Shown: positions 25,674 to 34,588 of the stretch, in pieces | Layout of the letters: each line of letters opens with the position of its first letter | Position numbering within the stretch: the stretch's first letter is position 1 | Source: an uncultured Draconibacterium sp. | GTDB taxonomy: Bacteria; Bacteroidota; Bacteroidia; Bacteroidales; Prolixibacteraceae | DNA length: 64,000 nucleotides | NCBI RefSeq assembly: GCF_963676815.1 | Contig: NZ_OY781365.1 | Location: 4,498,501-4,562,500, forward strand | Direction of reading: 5' to 3' | Position numbers and translations under genes: made by a program | Notes under the pieces: generated by a model | What the model saw: the letters and a program-made list of their open reading frames with translations, nothing else | Databases searched by the model: none | What the model was told of the DNA's origin: nothing

Positions 25674-28600
25674 ATGCGAAAGATTTTTTTGATTTTAGGA
25701 ATGTGCTTTGCATTACTAGGTAGTGCTTACGCACAACAAACGGTGACAGGGACAGTTACCGGAGAAGATGGCCTCGGGATTCCCGGAGTGTCAGTTAGTG
25801 AATCGGGAACAACAAATGGTACAATTACCGACATTGACGGAGTTTATACCATATCAGTTGCCGACGATGCAACCATCGTTTTTTCGTTTGTAGGAATGCA
25901 AACAATTAATGAGGAGGTGAATGGCCGCTCAACAATTGATGTAACAATGGCACAAAGCCAAATTGGTTTGGAAGAAGTTGTTGTTACTGCTTTGGGTATT
26001 TCCAAAGAAAAGAAATCGTTGGGTTATGCCGTAACCGAGGTTGGTGGCGACGACATTTCTGTTGTTAAAGACCATAACCCTGCCAACTCATTAGTGGGTA
26101 AAGTAGCCGGTGTGGTTGTAACACAAGGCTCTGGTAGCCCGGGTAGTGGTTCTCGTGTAATTATCAGGGGTAACAACTCGATTACAGGTAACAACCAGCC
26201 ATTAATTGTTGTTGATGGTGTGCCAATCGACGCAACCGGATCAAACAGTGGTGGTAGTGTATACAACAGTACAGTTACCGGTGGTGGTATTACCGATATT
26301 AACCCCGACGATATTGAGTCTATTTCAGTATTGAAAGGACCAAACGCGGCTGCATTATATGGTTCGCGCGCCGGTAACGGTGTGCTTTTAATTACTACTA
26401 AAAAAGGTACAAAGGGTAAAGGTTTAGGAGTTTCTGTAAACTCAAACATTACCTTTGATAACCCTATGTTATTACCGGATTACCAAAATGAATACGGACA
26501 AGGTAGCCAGGGTAACGTACCCGGAAATGTTGAAGATTTGAAAAACTCAACAGGTTCGTGGGGACAGCGTCTTGATGGTAGCAGCCAAATGTATTACACC
26601 GGTGTAGAAAGACCTTACTCAGCAATGCCAAATAATGTTGAGGACTTCTTCCAGACAGGTGCTAAGTACATTAACTCAGTAGCTATTGCGGGTGCAGGAG
26701 AAAGTCATTCAATTCGTTTCTCTTACACCAACAATAAAACAGAGTCGATGATTCCAAATTCAGAATTAAGAAGCCATAACTTTAACTTGCGTGGAGTTGT
26801 TGATTTGAACGACAAATTAACACTGGACGCCAAAGCAACTTATTTCTGGCAAGAGCTTGAAAATGCTGCCAACCAGGGGTCAGAAGGTATTTTGGCTTAT
26901 GTTTACGGAATGCCTCGTAACGTTGATATCGAAGACCTTAAAACGTATCAAAATCCTGAAGAGTCGTTAAATTCAATTTCTTATGGATCGTTGGGAGCTA
27001 ACCCATACTGGATGCTATACAACGATTATAGAACTGACCGCAGAGAGCGTATTCTTGGATTCAGTAAATTGAACTACGAATTTACTCCTTGGTTATCAGC
27101 TTTTGCACGTGTAGGTACCGACGTAACAGTAATGAAATCGGAATCGGTAAATCAACCCGGACACCACTTTTACACAAGCGGTCGTTTAACATTTAGCAAT
27201 ACACGCGTTACAGAAACTAACGCCGACTTTTTACTGATGTTTAACAAGGATATTACTGATGATTTGAACTTATCAGTGAATGCTGGTGGTAACCACTCGT
27301 ATCGTACCTACGAATACCAAAGTATTTACGGTGAAGATTTTAAAATTCCAAGTCGTGCAACAGTAGCAAACACTGTAACACAAACACCGTCGTATACTCC
27401 ACTAAGAGAGAAAAAAGTTAACTCATTGTATTTCCAGGCATCTCTATCATATCGCGACTTTGCTTACCTGGATGTTACAGGACGTAACGACTGGTCTTCT
27501 ACTTTACCGGAAAACAACCGCTCGTATTTCTATCCTTCGGTAACCGGTTCGCTTTTGCTGAACGATTTTATCGATCCTGATGCAGAGTTTTTCAACTTAT
27601 TAAAAGTTCGTTCGAGTTGGGCAAATGTTGGTAACGACACCAGCCCTTACCAGTTGTACCAATACTACAACCTGGCAAACGATGGATATCTGGGATTAAC
27701 TCAGTTATCGCGTCCGTCAACAAAACCAAACGAAGATTTATTACCTGAGAATATTGCTTCATTCGAAGTTGGTTTAGAAGGTAGTATGATGGATAATCGG
27801 ATGTTCTTCGATTTCTCGTGGTACAATATTAAAACAACCGACCAGATTTTCTCTGTACCGGTTCCTTCTTCAACAGGTTTCTCTTACTTCCTCGAAAACA
27901 TTGGTGAAACAACCAACAAAGGTGTTGAATTACTTGTAGGAGGTATTCCTGTGAAAACAACTAATTTCAGTTGGGAAACCAGTGTGAACTTCTCGAAAAA
28001 CAACAACGAATTAGTTGAGTTAACAGAAGATCTTGATAGCTATGTTTTCAACGAAACAAACTCGGGAAATATTCGTCTGCAAGCAACAGTTGGTGGTGGA
28101 TATGGTGATTTGTACGGTACAACATGGAGAACCAACGATGCCGGACAAATTGTGGTAGACGCCAATGGTCGTCCACAGGCTTCAACCGAAAAGGTTTACC
28201 TGGGTAACTCGCAACCCGACTGGACTGCCGGATTTACAAATACGTTTACTTACAAAGACGTTTCTTTACGTTTCTTGATTGATGCACGTATTGGCGGACA
28301 AATTTATTCGCAAACCAATGCAGCTCTTGTTAGTAGTGGTGTGGTTGAAGAAACACTTCAATACCGTGATGGAGGAATTGTTGTTGACGGTGTAGTTCTT
28401 CAGGACGATGATACTTATACTCAAAATACAACTGAAATCAGTGCGCAGGATTACTGGGGATCTGTTTCAGGAATTGCTTCAGAATATGTTTTCGACCAAA
28501 CTAACGTTCGTTTACGCGAATTGGTATTGTCGTACAATGTACCGCAATCGTTAATCGGAGGTACCTTTATTCAAGGTGCTACTGTTGGATTAGTTGGACG

Positions 28601-28742
28601 TAACCTGTTCTTTATTTATAAAGATATTGATCATGTTGATCCGGAATCGAGCCTGGGTACAGGTAACAACGGACAGGGTATTTTGTCGTACAACTTACCA
28701 ACTGCCAGAAGTATAGGATTCAACGTAAACATTAAATTTTAA
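25674..28742 (+). CDS. SusC-like TonB-dependent outer-membrane transporter, locus 1
   Basis: This outer-membrane transporter imports oligosaccharides in partnership with its SusD. From the ATG at 25674 it has 1022 residues: a signal peptide (ending SAYAQQ), a carboxypeptidase-D-like domain (about 24-100, with GIPGVSVSESGTTNGT), the TonB box/linker LEEVVVTALGI, a plug (about 115-230) and a 22-strand barrel to the C-terminal NVNIKF. The frame is open further upstream into the ROK gene, but the ATG giving a normal signal peptide is preferred. SusD follows after 14 bases. Two GH genes usual in a full locus are missing on this strand, so its glycan is not obvious. Confidence 0.93.
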   Translation: MRKIFLILGMCFALLGSAYAQQTVTGTVTGEDGLGIPGVSVSESGTTNGTITDIDGVYTISVADDATIVFSFVGMQTINEEVNGRSTIDVTMAQSQIGLEEVVVTALGISKEKKSLGYAVTEVGGDDISVVKDHNPANSLVGKVAGVVVTQGSGSPGSGSRVIIRGNNSITGNNQPLIVVDGVPIDATGSNSGGSVYNSTVTGGGITDINPDDIESISVLKGPNAAALYGSRAGNGVLLITTKKGTKGKGLGVSVNSNITFDNPMLLPDYQNEYGQGSQGNVPGNVEDLKNSTGSWGQRLDGSSQMYYTGVERPYSAMPNNVEDFFQTGAKYINSVAIAGAGESHSIRFSYTNNKTESMIPNSELRSHNFNLRGVVDLNDKLTLDAKATYFWQELENAANQGSEGILAYVYGMPRNVDIEDLKTYQNPEESLNSISYGSLGANPYWMLYNDYRTDRRERILGFSKLNYEFTPWLSAFARVGTDVTVMKSESVNQPGHHFYTSGRLTFSNTRVTETNADFLLMFNKDITDDLNLSVNAGGNHSYRTYEYQSIYGEDFKIPSRATVANTVTQTPSYTPLREKKVNSLYFQASLSYRDFAYLDVTGRNDWSSTLPENNRSYFYPSVTGSLLLNDFIDPDAEFFNLLKVRSSWANVGNDTSPYQLYQYYNLANDGYLGLTQLSRPSTKPNEDLLPENIASFEVGLEGSMMDNRMFFDFSWYNIKTTDQIFSVPVPSSTGFSYFLENIGETTNKGVELLVGGIPVKTTNFSWETSVNFSKNNNELVELTEDLDSYVFNETNSGNIRLQATVGGGYGDLYGTTWRTNDAGQIVVDANGRPQASTEKVYLGNSQPDWTAGFTNTFTYKDVSLRFLIDARIGGQIYSQTNAALVSSGVVEETLQYRDGGIVVDGVVLQDDDTYTQNTTEISAQDYWGSVSGIASEYVFDQTNVRLRELVLSYNVPQSLIGGTFIQGATVGLVGRNLFFIYKDIDHVDPESSLGTGNNGQGILSYNLPTARSIGFNVNIKF

Positions 28743-28756
28743 GGAGGGCCAGCAAA

Positions 28757-30451
28757 ATGAAAAATATATTAAAAATATTCGTAGTGTTAGGAGCGGTATT
28801 TTTGCTGAGCAATTGTACCGATGATTTCAACGAAATCAATACAAAACCGGATTCATTTACGGTTGACGAGGTGAGTGCGAAATACTTTTTAACTACTCCT
28901 CAGTATCGTTTATATGCACCCGATCGTTATCCATACTGGCGTGCACACTTAATACATGCCGATCGTTATTCAGGTCAGGTTTGTTTCGGACACAGCAGCA
29001 GCTGGTGGTCTGATGAGTTGGGATATTCATACAGCAGTGGTTACACCGATGCATCGTGGGACTGGCTGTCGGGTTATATTGGAAGCCTCGATAATTTTAT
29101 GCGACTTACCGCTACAGGTGGCGAATTTGAAAATCAATACATGTATGCTGTAGGGCAAATTATGAAAGGAATGTATTTCCAGATGTTTACCGACGTTTTT
29201 GGAATGGTGCCTTACACTGAAGCAACAAATCCTGATATTGTACTGCCTAAGTTTGATAGTCAGGCAACAATTTACCAGGGAATTATTGCCGAGTTGGATG
29301 AAGCTATTGCAACCATTGGCGACGCCACTGCTACAGGTGTAGCTGTTGATGATATTGGCGACAATGACATTTATTGTAATGGCGATTTGCAGCAATGGAA
29401 ACGTTTGGCAAACACCCTTAAGTTACGTATTGGTATGCGTGCATACGGTGCTGCCGGTGCCGATTTTGCGCAAAGTGCAATCTCGTCAGCTTTAAGTAGT
29501 GATTTACTTACCGGTGAAGGTGATAACGTATTGATGCAAAAAGACGAAGAAATCTCGCAGTGGGGAAGTGCCTGCTACGGCGATGTGTGGTATAACTTTG
29601 GAGCCGGTTCAGACTGGACAGTGAGTAAAACCATGATTGATTTGTTGCGTAATAATAACGACCCTCGTTTAGCCATTTATGCACAGCCTGCAGTAGGTGG
29701 AACACAAACGCTTGAGAAGCCAACTGAAGGAGCTGAAGTTGAGAATTTCGATAAAAGGGTAGAATATATTTTAGGTATACTTGATGATGCCGGTGTTGAA
29801 TACACAACTACAACACTTGAAGATGGTAGCGTCGAGGTTACTATGCCTGAGAATATGTACTATGTTGGACAACCAACTCGCTTGAATGGAAAAATGAGTT
29901 CGTTTGCCCGTTACAACTTCTTCTCGAAACCTGCCGAAGTAATCATTAATAAGAAAAATAATGGTGAGATTCGTCCGGAACTGATTATGTCTTCTGCCGA
30001 AGCTGCTTTCTTACAAGCTGAAGCAGCAGTACGCGGCATTGGTTCAGGTAGTGCACAAGACTTGTACCAGGAAGGTATTCGTTTGGCGATGAAACTTTGG
30101 AATGTAAGCGATGCTGATATTGCTACCTATTTAGCAAACGAAGAGATGGCATTGTTAAACGGAACAGAAGAAGAAAACCTGGAGAAAATTGCAACACAAC
30201 GTTGGATTGCTGCATTTACCGATGGTTTTGAAGCATGGGCAATTGTTCGCGACATGGGTTACCCTGCCGAACTTGCAGCTGGTGTTGACGATGGTGATAT
30301 CTACGGACTTGGTGATATTAACGGTAATTACCCACAGCGTATGCGCTACGGTAATGGTGTTATTAATACCAATGGACAGGAATATAGTGCAGCAGTTGCC
30401 GCTCAGGGACCTGATGTACAAGACACAAAATTATGGTGGGCAAAACAGTAA
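28757..30451 (+). CDS. SusD-like_2 surface glycan-binding lipoprotein, locus 1
   Basis: This 564-residue lipoprotein is the partner lid of the SusC channel. The signal ends at the lipobox LSNC (cysteine 20), followed by DDFNEINTKPDS, the usual SusD start. The rest is the TPR-like helical fold of SusD-like_2 (PF12771), with QIMKGMYFQMFTDVFGMVPY near 136 and a C-terminal EKIATQRWIAAFTDGFEAW. It follows SusC by 14 bases and ends the operon at a strong terminator. Ligand-binding residues cannot be assigned from sequence alone. Confidence 0.93.
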   Translation: MKNILKIFVVLGAVFLLSNCTDDFNEINTKPDSFTVDEVSAKYFLTTPQYRLYAPDRYPYWRAHLIHADRYSGQVCFGHSSSWWSDELGYSYSSGYTDASWDWLSGYIGSLDNFMRLTATGGEFENQYMYAVGQIMKGMYFQMFTDVFGMVPYTEATNPDIVLPKFDSQATIYQGIIAELDEAIATIGDATATGVAVDDIGDNDIYCNGDLQQWKRLANTLKLRIGMRAYGAAGADFAQSAISSALSSDLLTGEGDNVLMQKDEEISQWGSACYGDVWYNFGAGSDWTVSKTMIDLLRNNNDPRLAIYAQPAVGGTQTLEKPTEGAEVENFDKRVEYILGILDDAGVEYTTTTLEDGSVEVTMPENMYYVGQPTRLNGKMSSFARYNFFSKPAEVIINKKNNGEIRPELIMSSAEAAFLQAEAAVRGIGSGSAQDLYQEGIRLAMKLWNVSDADIATYLANEEMALLNGTEEENLEKIATQRWIAAFTDGFEAWAIVRDMGYPAELAAGVDDGDIYGLGDINGNYPQRMRYGNGVINTNGQEYSAAVAAQGPDVQDTKLWWAKQ

Positions 30452-30489
30452 CGAGACTGTTTTAGCCGATTAATTAGTTTGGTTAGGTT

Positions 30490-30528
30490 AAACCGTCACT
30501 CAATTTTTTTGAGTGGCGGTTTTTTTTT
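30490..30528 (+). terminator. SusCD locus 1 terminator, first hairpin
   Basis: The arms AACCGTCACTCAA and TTGAGTGGCGGTT pair over 13 bases with G-U tolerance, followed by nine T. It lies 40 bases after the SusD stop. Confidence 0.85.
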
Positions 30529-30620
30529 GCTCAAAGACTAAGGGTATTTGCGCTGGTGGTTGTCTGTAGTAAAATGAGAATTGATTTTTTTTTCATAGAT
30601 ATAGCGTTTGGTTAGATCAG

Positions 30621-30650
30621 AACCGCCGGTTAATTAATCGGCGGCTTTTT
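30621..30650 (+). terminator. Second, related hairpin after SusCD locus 1
   Basis: CCGCCG and CGGCGG enclose a 10-base AT loop and are followed by CTTTTTAA. The preceding words GTTTGGTTAG...AACCG match those before the first hairpin, so this looks like a diverged duplication of that terminator. Confidence 0.6.
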
Positions 30651-30735
30651 AAGTAGACATTAATAGGCATAAAGCAATAAAACAAATCAGAGAACATCTA
30701 ATTCTGTTACAATGAGTAATGGAGTGAGTAAAAAG

Positions 30736-30759
30736 AAAGGGCAGTAATTACTGCCCTTT
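30736..30759 (-). terminator. Terminator of the GH109 gene
   Basis: A perfect palindrome, AAAGGGCAGTAA/TTACTGCCCTTT. On the minus strand it is followed by CTTTTTAC, so it serves the leftward GH109 gene ending at 30782. Confidence 0.7.
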
Positions 30760-30781
30760 CGAATGTATTTTAGTTTCTTCT

Positions 30782-32266
30782 TTAAATATCCAGCTGTCCT
30801 TCGGCATTTGCATTTGCCAGGTTACGAACTTTGGTTGTTCCGCCACCGGCCAGTGTCAGCTCCACCGGTTTGTTGGTTTTCCATGCACCGCGCGTAAAGT
30901 CGGGCACTTCAATTGGTGCCGATCCGTTGGCAATCGACCACTCGCTAAGCGGAGTTAAGGAGCTCCAGGCAGCAGCATCATAAACATCCATATCTACAGG
31001 TAGTCCGTTGCGTAGGCAATCAATCAGGCGCCAGTCCATTATGAAGTCCATTCCGCCGTGTCCGCCAACTTGTTTGGCCATTTCTCCTACTCGTTTAATA
31101 ATTTCCGGTTCGTATTTTTCACGCAGTTCTTCCATTTTTGCATCGTCAACCACATCGTGGCCAAAAGCAATGTGTTGCAAAGGCCATTTTTGGGCAAAAC
31201 ATTTTGTCCCGCTCAGCATGTGAATACGCGAATACGGACGTGGCGATGAAACATCGTGCTGTATAAGGATAGTTCGCCCTTTATTGGTGCGTATCATTTG
31301 CATATCCATGTTGCCACGCATATCCATTCCCACAAACTTTTCAAAGAACGGATCTTCCTTAGCTTTTTCTTCAATGCGGTTTTTCAATGTAAAATCGTCA
31401 GAAATCATTGCCGTCAGGTAATCCATCTTATCACCTCTGTTAATGTTCATCGCCTGGCAAATGGGGCCCAGTCCGTGCGTTGGATAAACGTTTGCCTGTC
31501 GCTGATTTTCGTATAAACGCCACATTTTTGTATAGGCGCCATCGGTCATTTTTTCATCCTGCGGTTTGTTAAAATGCCAATAATCTAAATCGTGAATGTA
31601 AGCTCCTTCGCCATGAATTAAATCGCCAAATACGCCCTGACGAACCATGTTCAACGTCAGTAATTCAAAAAAGTCGTAACAACAATTTTCAAGAATTACA
31701 CAGTGCTTTTTTGTTCGCTCCGAAGTTTCAACCATTTGCCAGCACTCGTCCATGGTTTTAGCTGCCGATACCTCGAGTGCTGCGTGTGCTCCACCTTCCA
31801 TGGCTGCCAGTCCAACCGGAACGTGCCATTCCCATGGAGTGGCGGTGTAAACCAGGTCGCAAAGACCGCTGTCGCACAACTTTTTAAATTCATGTTCGTC
31901 GCCAACAAATTCTTTGGCCTTTGGTAAACCTGCATCGCTAAGTATTTTTTGTGCCCCGTCAACTGCAGCCTGGCGAATATCGCACAGTGCAACAATTTCA
32001 ACACCGTCAATAAAGGTCATTCGTTGAACAGCGCCCGAACCGCGATCGCCAATACCTACGAAACCAATACGTACTTTGTCGAGTTTTGGCGCGGCATAAC
32101 CACACATATTAAATTGTTGCGGATTATTGTTAACTGCTGCATCTTTTATAAACTGCATGGCCGATTCTTCGGGTTGTGGTTGGCTGCACGACGACAGACC
32201 GCCGGCTACCATTCCTGCTCCTGCAGCTCCGGAAATTCTAAAAAAATCTCTGCGATTTGTTTTCAT
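30782..32266 (-). CDS. GH109-type Gfo/Idh/MocA protein (alpha-N-acetylgalactosaminidase family)
   Basis: This 494-residue protein has an NAD-binding Rossmann domain and an oxidoreductase C-terminal domain. The N-terminus has a twin-arginine motif NRRDFFRISG and a cysteine at LSSC, so Tat export and perhaps lipidation. The dinucleotide loop is GFVGIGDRGSG (about 68-78). Landmarks shared with GH109 enzymes are TPWEWHVP (143-150), YPTHGLGP (261-268), GGHGGMD (401-407) and DVYDAAAWSSLTPLSE. GH109 cleaves alpha-GalNAc by an NAD-dependent elimination. The family call rests on these recalled motifs; some relatives have other or no known activity. It is transcribed leftward, convergent with the ROK-SusCD operon, to which it may be functionally linked. 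Confidence 0.82.
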   Translation of the reverse strand: MKTNRRDFFRISGAAGAGMVAGGLSSCSQPQPEESAMQFIKDAAVNNNPQQFNMCGYAAPKLDKVRIGFVGIGDRGSGAVQRMTFIDGVEIVALCDIRQAAVDGAQKILSDAGLPKAKEFVGDEHEFKKLCDSGLCDLVYTATPWEWHVPVGLAAMEGGAHAALEVSAAKTMDECWQMVETSERTKKHCVILENCCYDFFELLTLNMVRQGVFGDLIHGEGAYIHDLDYWHFNKPQDEKMTDGAYTKMWRLYENQRQANVYPTHGLGPICQAMNINRGDKMDYLTAMISDDFTLKNRIEEKAKEDPFFEKFVGMDMRGNMDMQMIRTNKGRTILIQHDVSSPRPYSRIHMLSGTKCFAQKWPLQHIAFGHDVVDDAKMEELREKYEPEIIKRVGEMAKQVGGHGGMDFIMDWRLIDCLRNGLPVDMDVYDAAAWSSLTPLSEWSIANGSAPIEVPDFTRGAWKTNKPVELTLAGGGTTKVRNLANANAEGQLDI

Positions 32267-32465
32267 ATCGGTTTAGAATAATGTTTTAGTTTTAAAAAAT
32301 ATATTAAAGCTTTGTAAAAGAAAGTAAAATAATTGCGAATGACAAGAAGAATAATCAGAAAGAAGGAGTTTATCAAATTCGCTTTAATTTTATATATTCG
32401 TTTACTAATCATTCAGCAATGTTGCTACATGAATTACTTTCTCAGTCTAACTAAATTCAATTAAC

Positions 32466-33815
32466 ATGAAACGTATTCTGGTTTTAACTGTTTTATTTTC
32501 TGTTTGTTTATTATCGGGCGCGCAAGAAAGTGTAACCAAAGAAGGTTGGAATTTTGGGGCGTTACCGGCTGTAACCTTCGATACCGACCTTGGATTTCAG
32601 TACGGGGGCTTAGTTAACCTTTATAATTATGGCGATGGCAGTCGTTATCCCCAATACGACCATAGTCTTTATTTCGAAATTTCGAGGTTTACGAAAGGAA
32701 GCGGAATTAACCGTTTTAACTACGACTCAGATAAACTTATTGAAGGCCTTCAAACATCGGTAGATATAAGTTATTTGAGCGACAGAGCGTACGATTTTTA
32801 CGGCTTTAACGGTTACGATGCTGTTGTTAATAAAGACTGGTTTGATGATGAAGCTCCGGATGACATTTACAGAACCCGGATGTTTTACAAGTATGACAGG
32901 AAATTGTTTCGGTTTAAGGTTGATTTGCGCGGAGATCTTGCAGGCGAAAAATTTGATTGGATTGGGGGTATAAACTTATTGAACTTTAAGTTGGGGTATG
33001 TTGATATTGAAAAGCTGAATGACAACAAAGATGCTGAAGACCTGCTGCCACCACATAGCGAAGAACCTGGTTTGTATGAAAAATACAGGGAGTGGGGAAT
33101 TATTTCGGATGAAGATGCAAATGGAGGTTTTGTTCCAACTGTTAAGGCAGGTATTGTTTACGATACACGCGACAACCGACCAAACCCGATGAAAGGAATG
33201 TGGACTGAAGCTGTTTTATTGGGATCGCCCGAGTTTTTGGGAGGCGAACACAGTTTTACAAAGTTAAGCCTTATTCATCGCCAGTATTTTACAATAGTGC
33301 CAAACGACCTTTCGTTTGCCTATCGCCTGGCATACCAAACCACACTTAGCGGAAATGCCCAGTTTTACTATCAAACTCAGCTAATAACTTCGGTAATGAA
33401 AAGTGCAACTTCCGAAGGTTTGGGAGGGGCAAACTCATTGCGCGGAGTTTGGAGAAACAGGGTAGTTGGCGATGCCGTACTGCTTGGTAATGTTGAAGCT
33501 CGCTGGAAATTCGCTCGTTTTCAATTTATCAACAACAACTTTTATTTGGGACTGAATGCTTTTGCCGATTTTGGTAGGGTAACTGATAAAATTGATTTTG
33601 AAAGACCTGACTATTATGAGGAATTAAATACACCTGGAGTTTATAATCCTGATGACTATTTTGATAACGACGCCGAAGAAATGCACTATTCATTTGGTTT
33701 AGGATTGCGTGTTGCAATGAATGAGAACTTTATAGTAAGGTGCGACTATGGAATGGCTGCCGACGAGCGCGATGGCGACTCCGGTATCTACATCGGTTTA
33801 AATTACTTGTTTTAA
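32466..33815 (+). CDS. Omp85-type beta-barrel (surface antigen D15) without POTRA
   Basis: This 449-residue outer-membrane protein has a signal peptide (ending LLSGAQ) and then a barrel almost at once. The Omp85 signature appears as GANSLRGVWRNR near residue 324. The stretch AGIVYDTRDNRPNPMKGMW (about 232-250) is the typical strand-loop of bacterial surface antigen proteins. The C-terminus GIYIGLNYLF ends in aromatic Phe, as barrels do. No POTRA domain is seen, so it is not a classical assembly factor. Substrate and role are unknown. It lies 137 bases before the lipoprotein-LytS-LytTR operon but has that gap with promoter signals between, so it is probably transcribed apart. Confidence 0.78.
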   Translation: MKRILVLTVLFSVCLLSGAQESVTKEGWNFGALPAVTFDTDLGFQYGGLVNLYNYGDGSRYPQYDHSLYFEISRFTKGSGINRFNYDSDKLIEGLQTSVDISYLSDRAYDFYGFNGYDAVVNKDWFDDEAPDDIYRTRMFYKYDRKLFRFKVDLRGDLAGEKFDWIGGINLLNFKLGYVDIEKLNDNKDAEDLLPPHSEEPGLYEKYREWGIISDEDANGGFVPTVKAGIVYDTRDNRPNPMKGMWTEAVLLGSPEFLGGEHSFTKLSLIHRQYFTIVPNDLSFAYRLAYQTTLSGNAQFYYQTQLITSVMKSATSEGLGGANSLRGVWRNRVVGDAVLLGNVEARWKFARFQFINNNFYLGLNAFADFGRVTDKIDFERPDYYEELNTPGVYNPDDYFDNDAEEMHYSFGLGLRVAMNENFIVRCDYGMAADERDGDSGIYIGLNYLF

Positions 33816-33857
33816 TCTCTTCAGGAGATTTTACTTTGCTGCCGAAGGAAAGTCATC

Positions 33858-33889
33858 CATCTCAACGATAAAAAGCCACATCTCAACGA
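33858..33889 (+). promoter_or_regulatory. Direct repeat, candidate LytTR-regulator binding site
   Basis: CATCTCAACGA occurs twice exactly, at 33858-33868 and 33879-33889, spaced 21 bases (two helical turns). In reverse complement each reads TCGTTGAGATG. Its core (C/A)GTTNAG fits the 9-base LytTR repeat of AgrA-like regulators, which bind pairs at about 21-base spacing. It lies just upstream of a -7 element and about 64 bases before the first gene of an operon that encodes a LytTR regulator. Autoregulation is the inference. Confidence 0.6.
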
Positions 33890-33918
33890 AAAAATTCTTA
33901 GTGGCAGTTGAATCAATG

Positions 33919-33926
33919 TAAGTTTG
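33919..33926 (+). promoter_or_regulatory. Bacteroidota -7 element for the lipoprotein-LytS-LytTR operon
   Basis: TAAGTTTG fits TAnnTTTG and lies 26 bases before the ATG at 33953. The -33 region (TTCTTA) is weak, as expected for an activator-dependent promoter. Confidence 0.5.
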
Positions 33927-33952
33927 AGTAGAAATTTAAAAAATCACGAAAA

Positions 33953-34588
33953 ATGAAGACACGTAATATTCTACTCATTGCTACAATTACACTTCTGTTG
34001 TCGGGGTGTGTTGTCTATTCGTTTTACCCTTTGTATACCGAAGGTGATTTGTTTGAAAATGATTTGCTGTTGGGCGAATGGCTTGAAGACGAAAATCCGG
34101 ATATTGTACTTAATGGCGAAAATGATGTCTGGAAATTTACTCACCCATTTGTTGGGGATAAAAAAGATGGAATAAGGGATAAAAAACGTTATGTACTCAC
34201 CCTTTCGTCAAACGAAGATGGTGTATTGAAGGAATCGAAGTTTGAAGTACATATAATTAAATTGGCAGACCAGTATTTCCTTGATTTTTATACCGAAGAT
34301 TATGGCGATGAAGAGAACATTACATTAGCCGATTTACATCTGGTACCGGTACACACATTTGCCAAATTAACAGTTTCTGAAGATAAACTCGAAATCCGGT
34401 GGTTCGATCCGGACTGGCTGGAAGATTTAATAAAGGAAAACAAAATAAGGATTCATCATGAGGATAACGGAGATTTTATTTTGCTTACTGCCAAACCAAA
34501 AGAATTACAAAAATTTGTGAGCAAATATGTTGATTCAGAAGAGGCTTTTGAGGATGGCCTGGACGTAGAGTTATTCCGGATAAAATGA
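33953..34588 (+). CDS. Unknown lipoprotein encoded with a LytS/LytTR pair
   Basis: This 211-residue lipoprotein has the lipobox LSGC (cysteine 19) followed by VVYSFYPLYTEGDLF. The mature part is acidic and rich in short beta strands (LEIRWFDPDWLEDL, FILLTAKPKELQKFV), suggesting a small beta fold. I do not recognise the family. Its stop overlaps the histidine kinase ATG by 4 bases (ATGA), so they are co-translated. That tight link suggests an envelope input or output partner of the kinase, for example a sensor lipoprotein. This is context inference only. Confidence 0.75.
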   Translation: MKTRNILLIATITLLLSGCVVYSFYPLYTEGDLFENDLLLGEWLEDENPDIVLNGENDVWKFTHPFVGDKKDGIRDKKRYVLTLSSNEDGVLKESKFEVHIIKLADQYFLDFYTEDYGDEENITLADLHLVPVHTFAKLTVSEDKLEIRWFDPDWLEDLIKENKIRIHHEDNGDFILLTAKPKELQKFVSKYVDSEEAFEDGLDVELFRIK

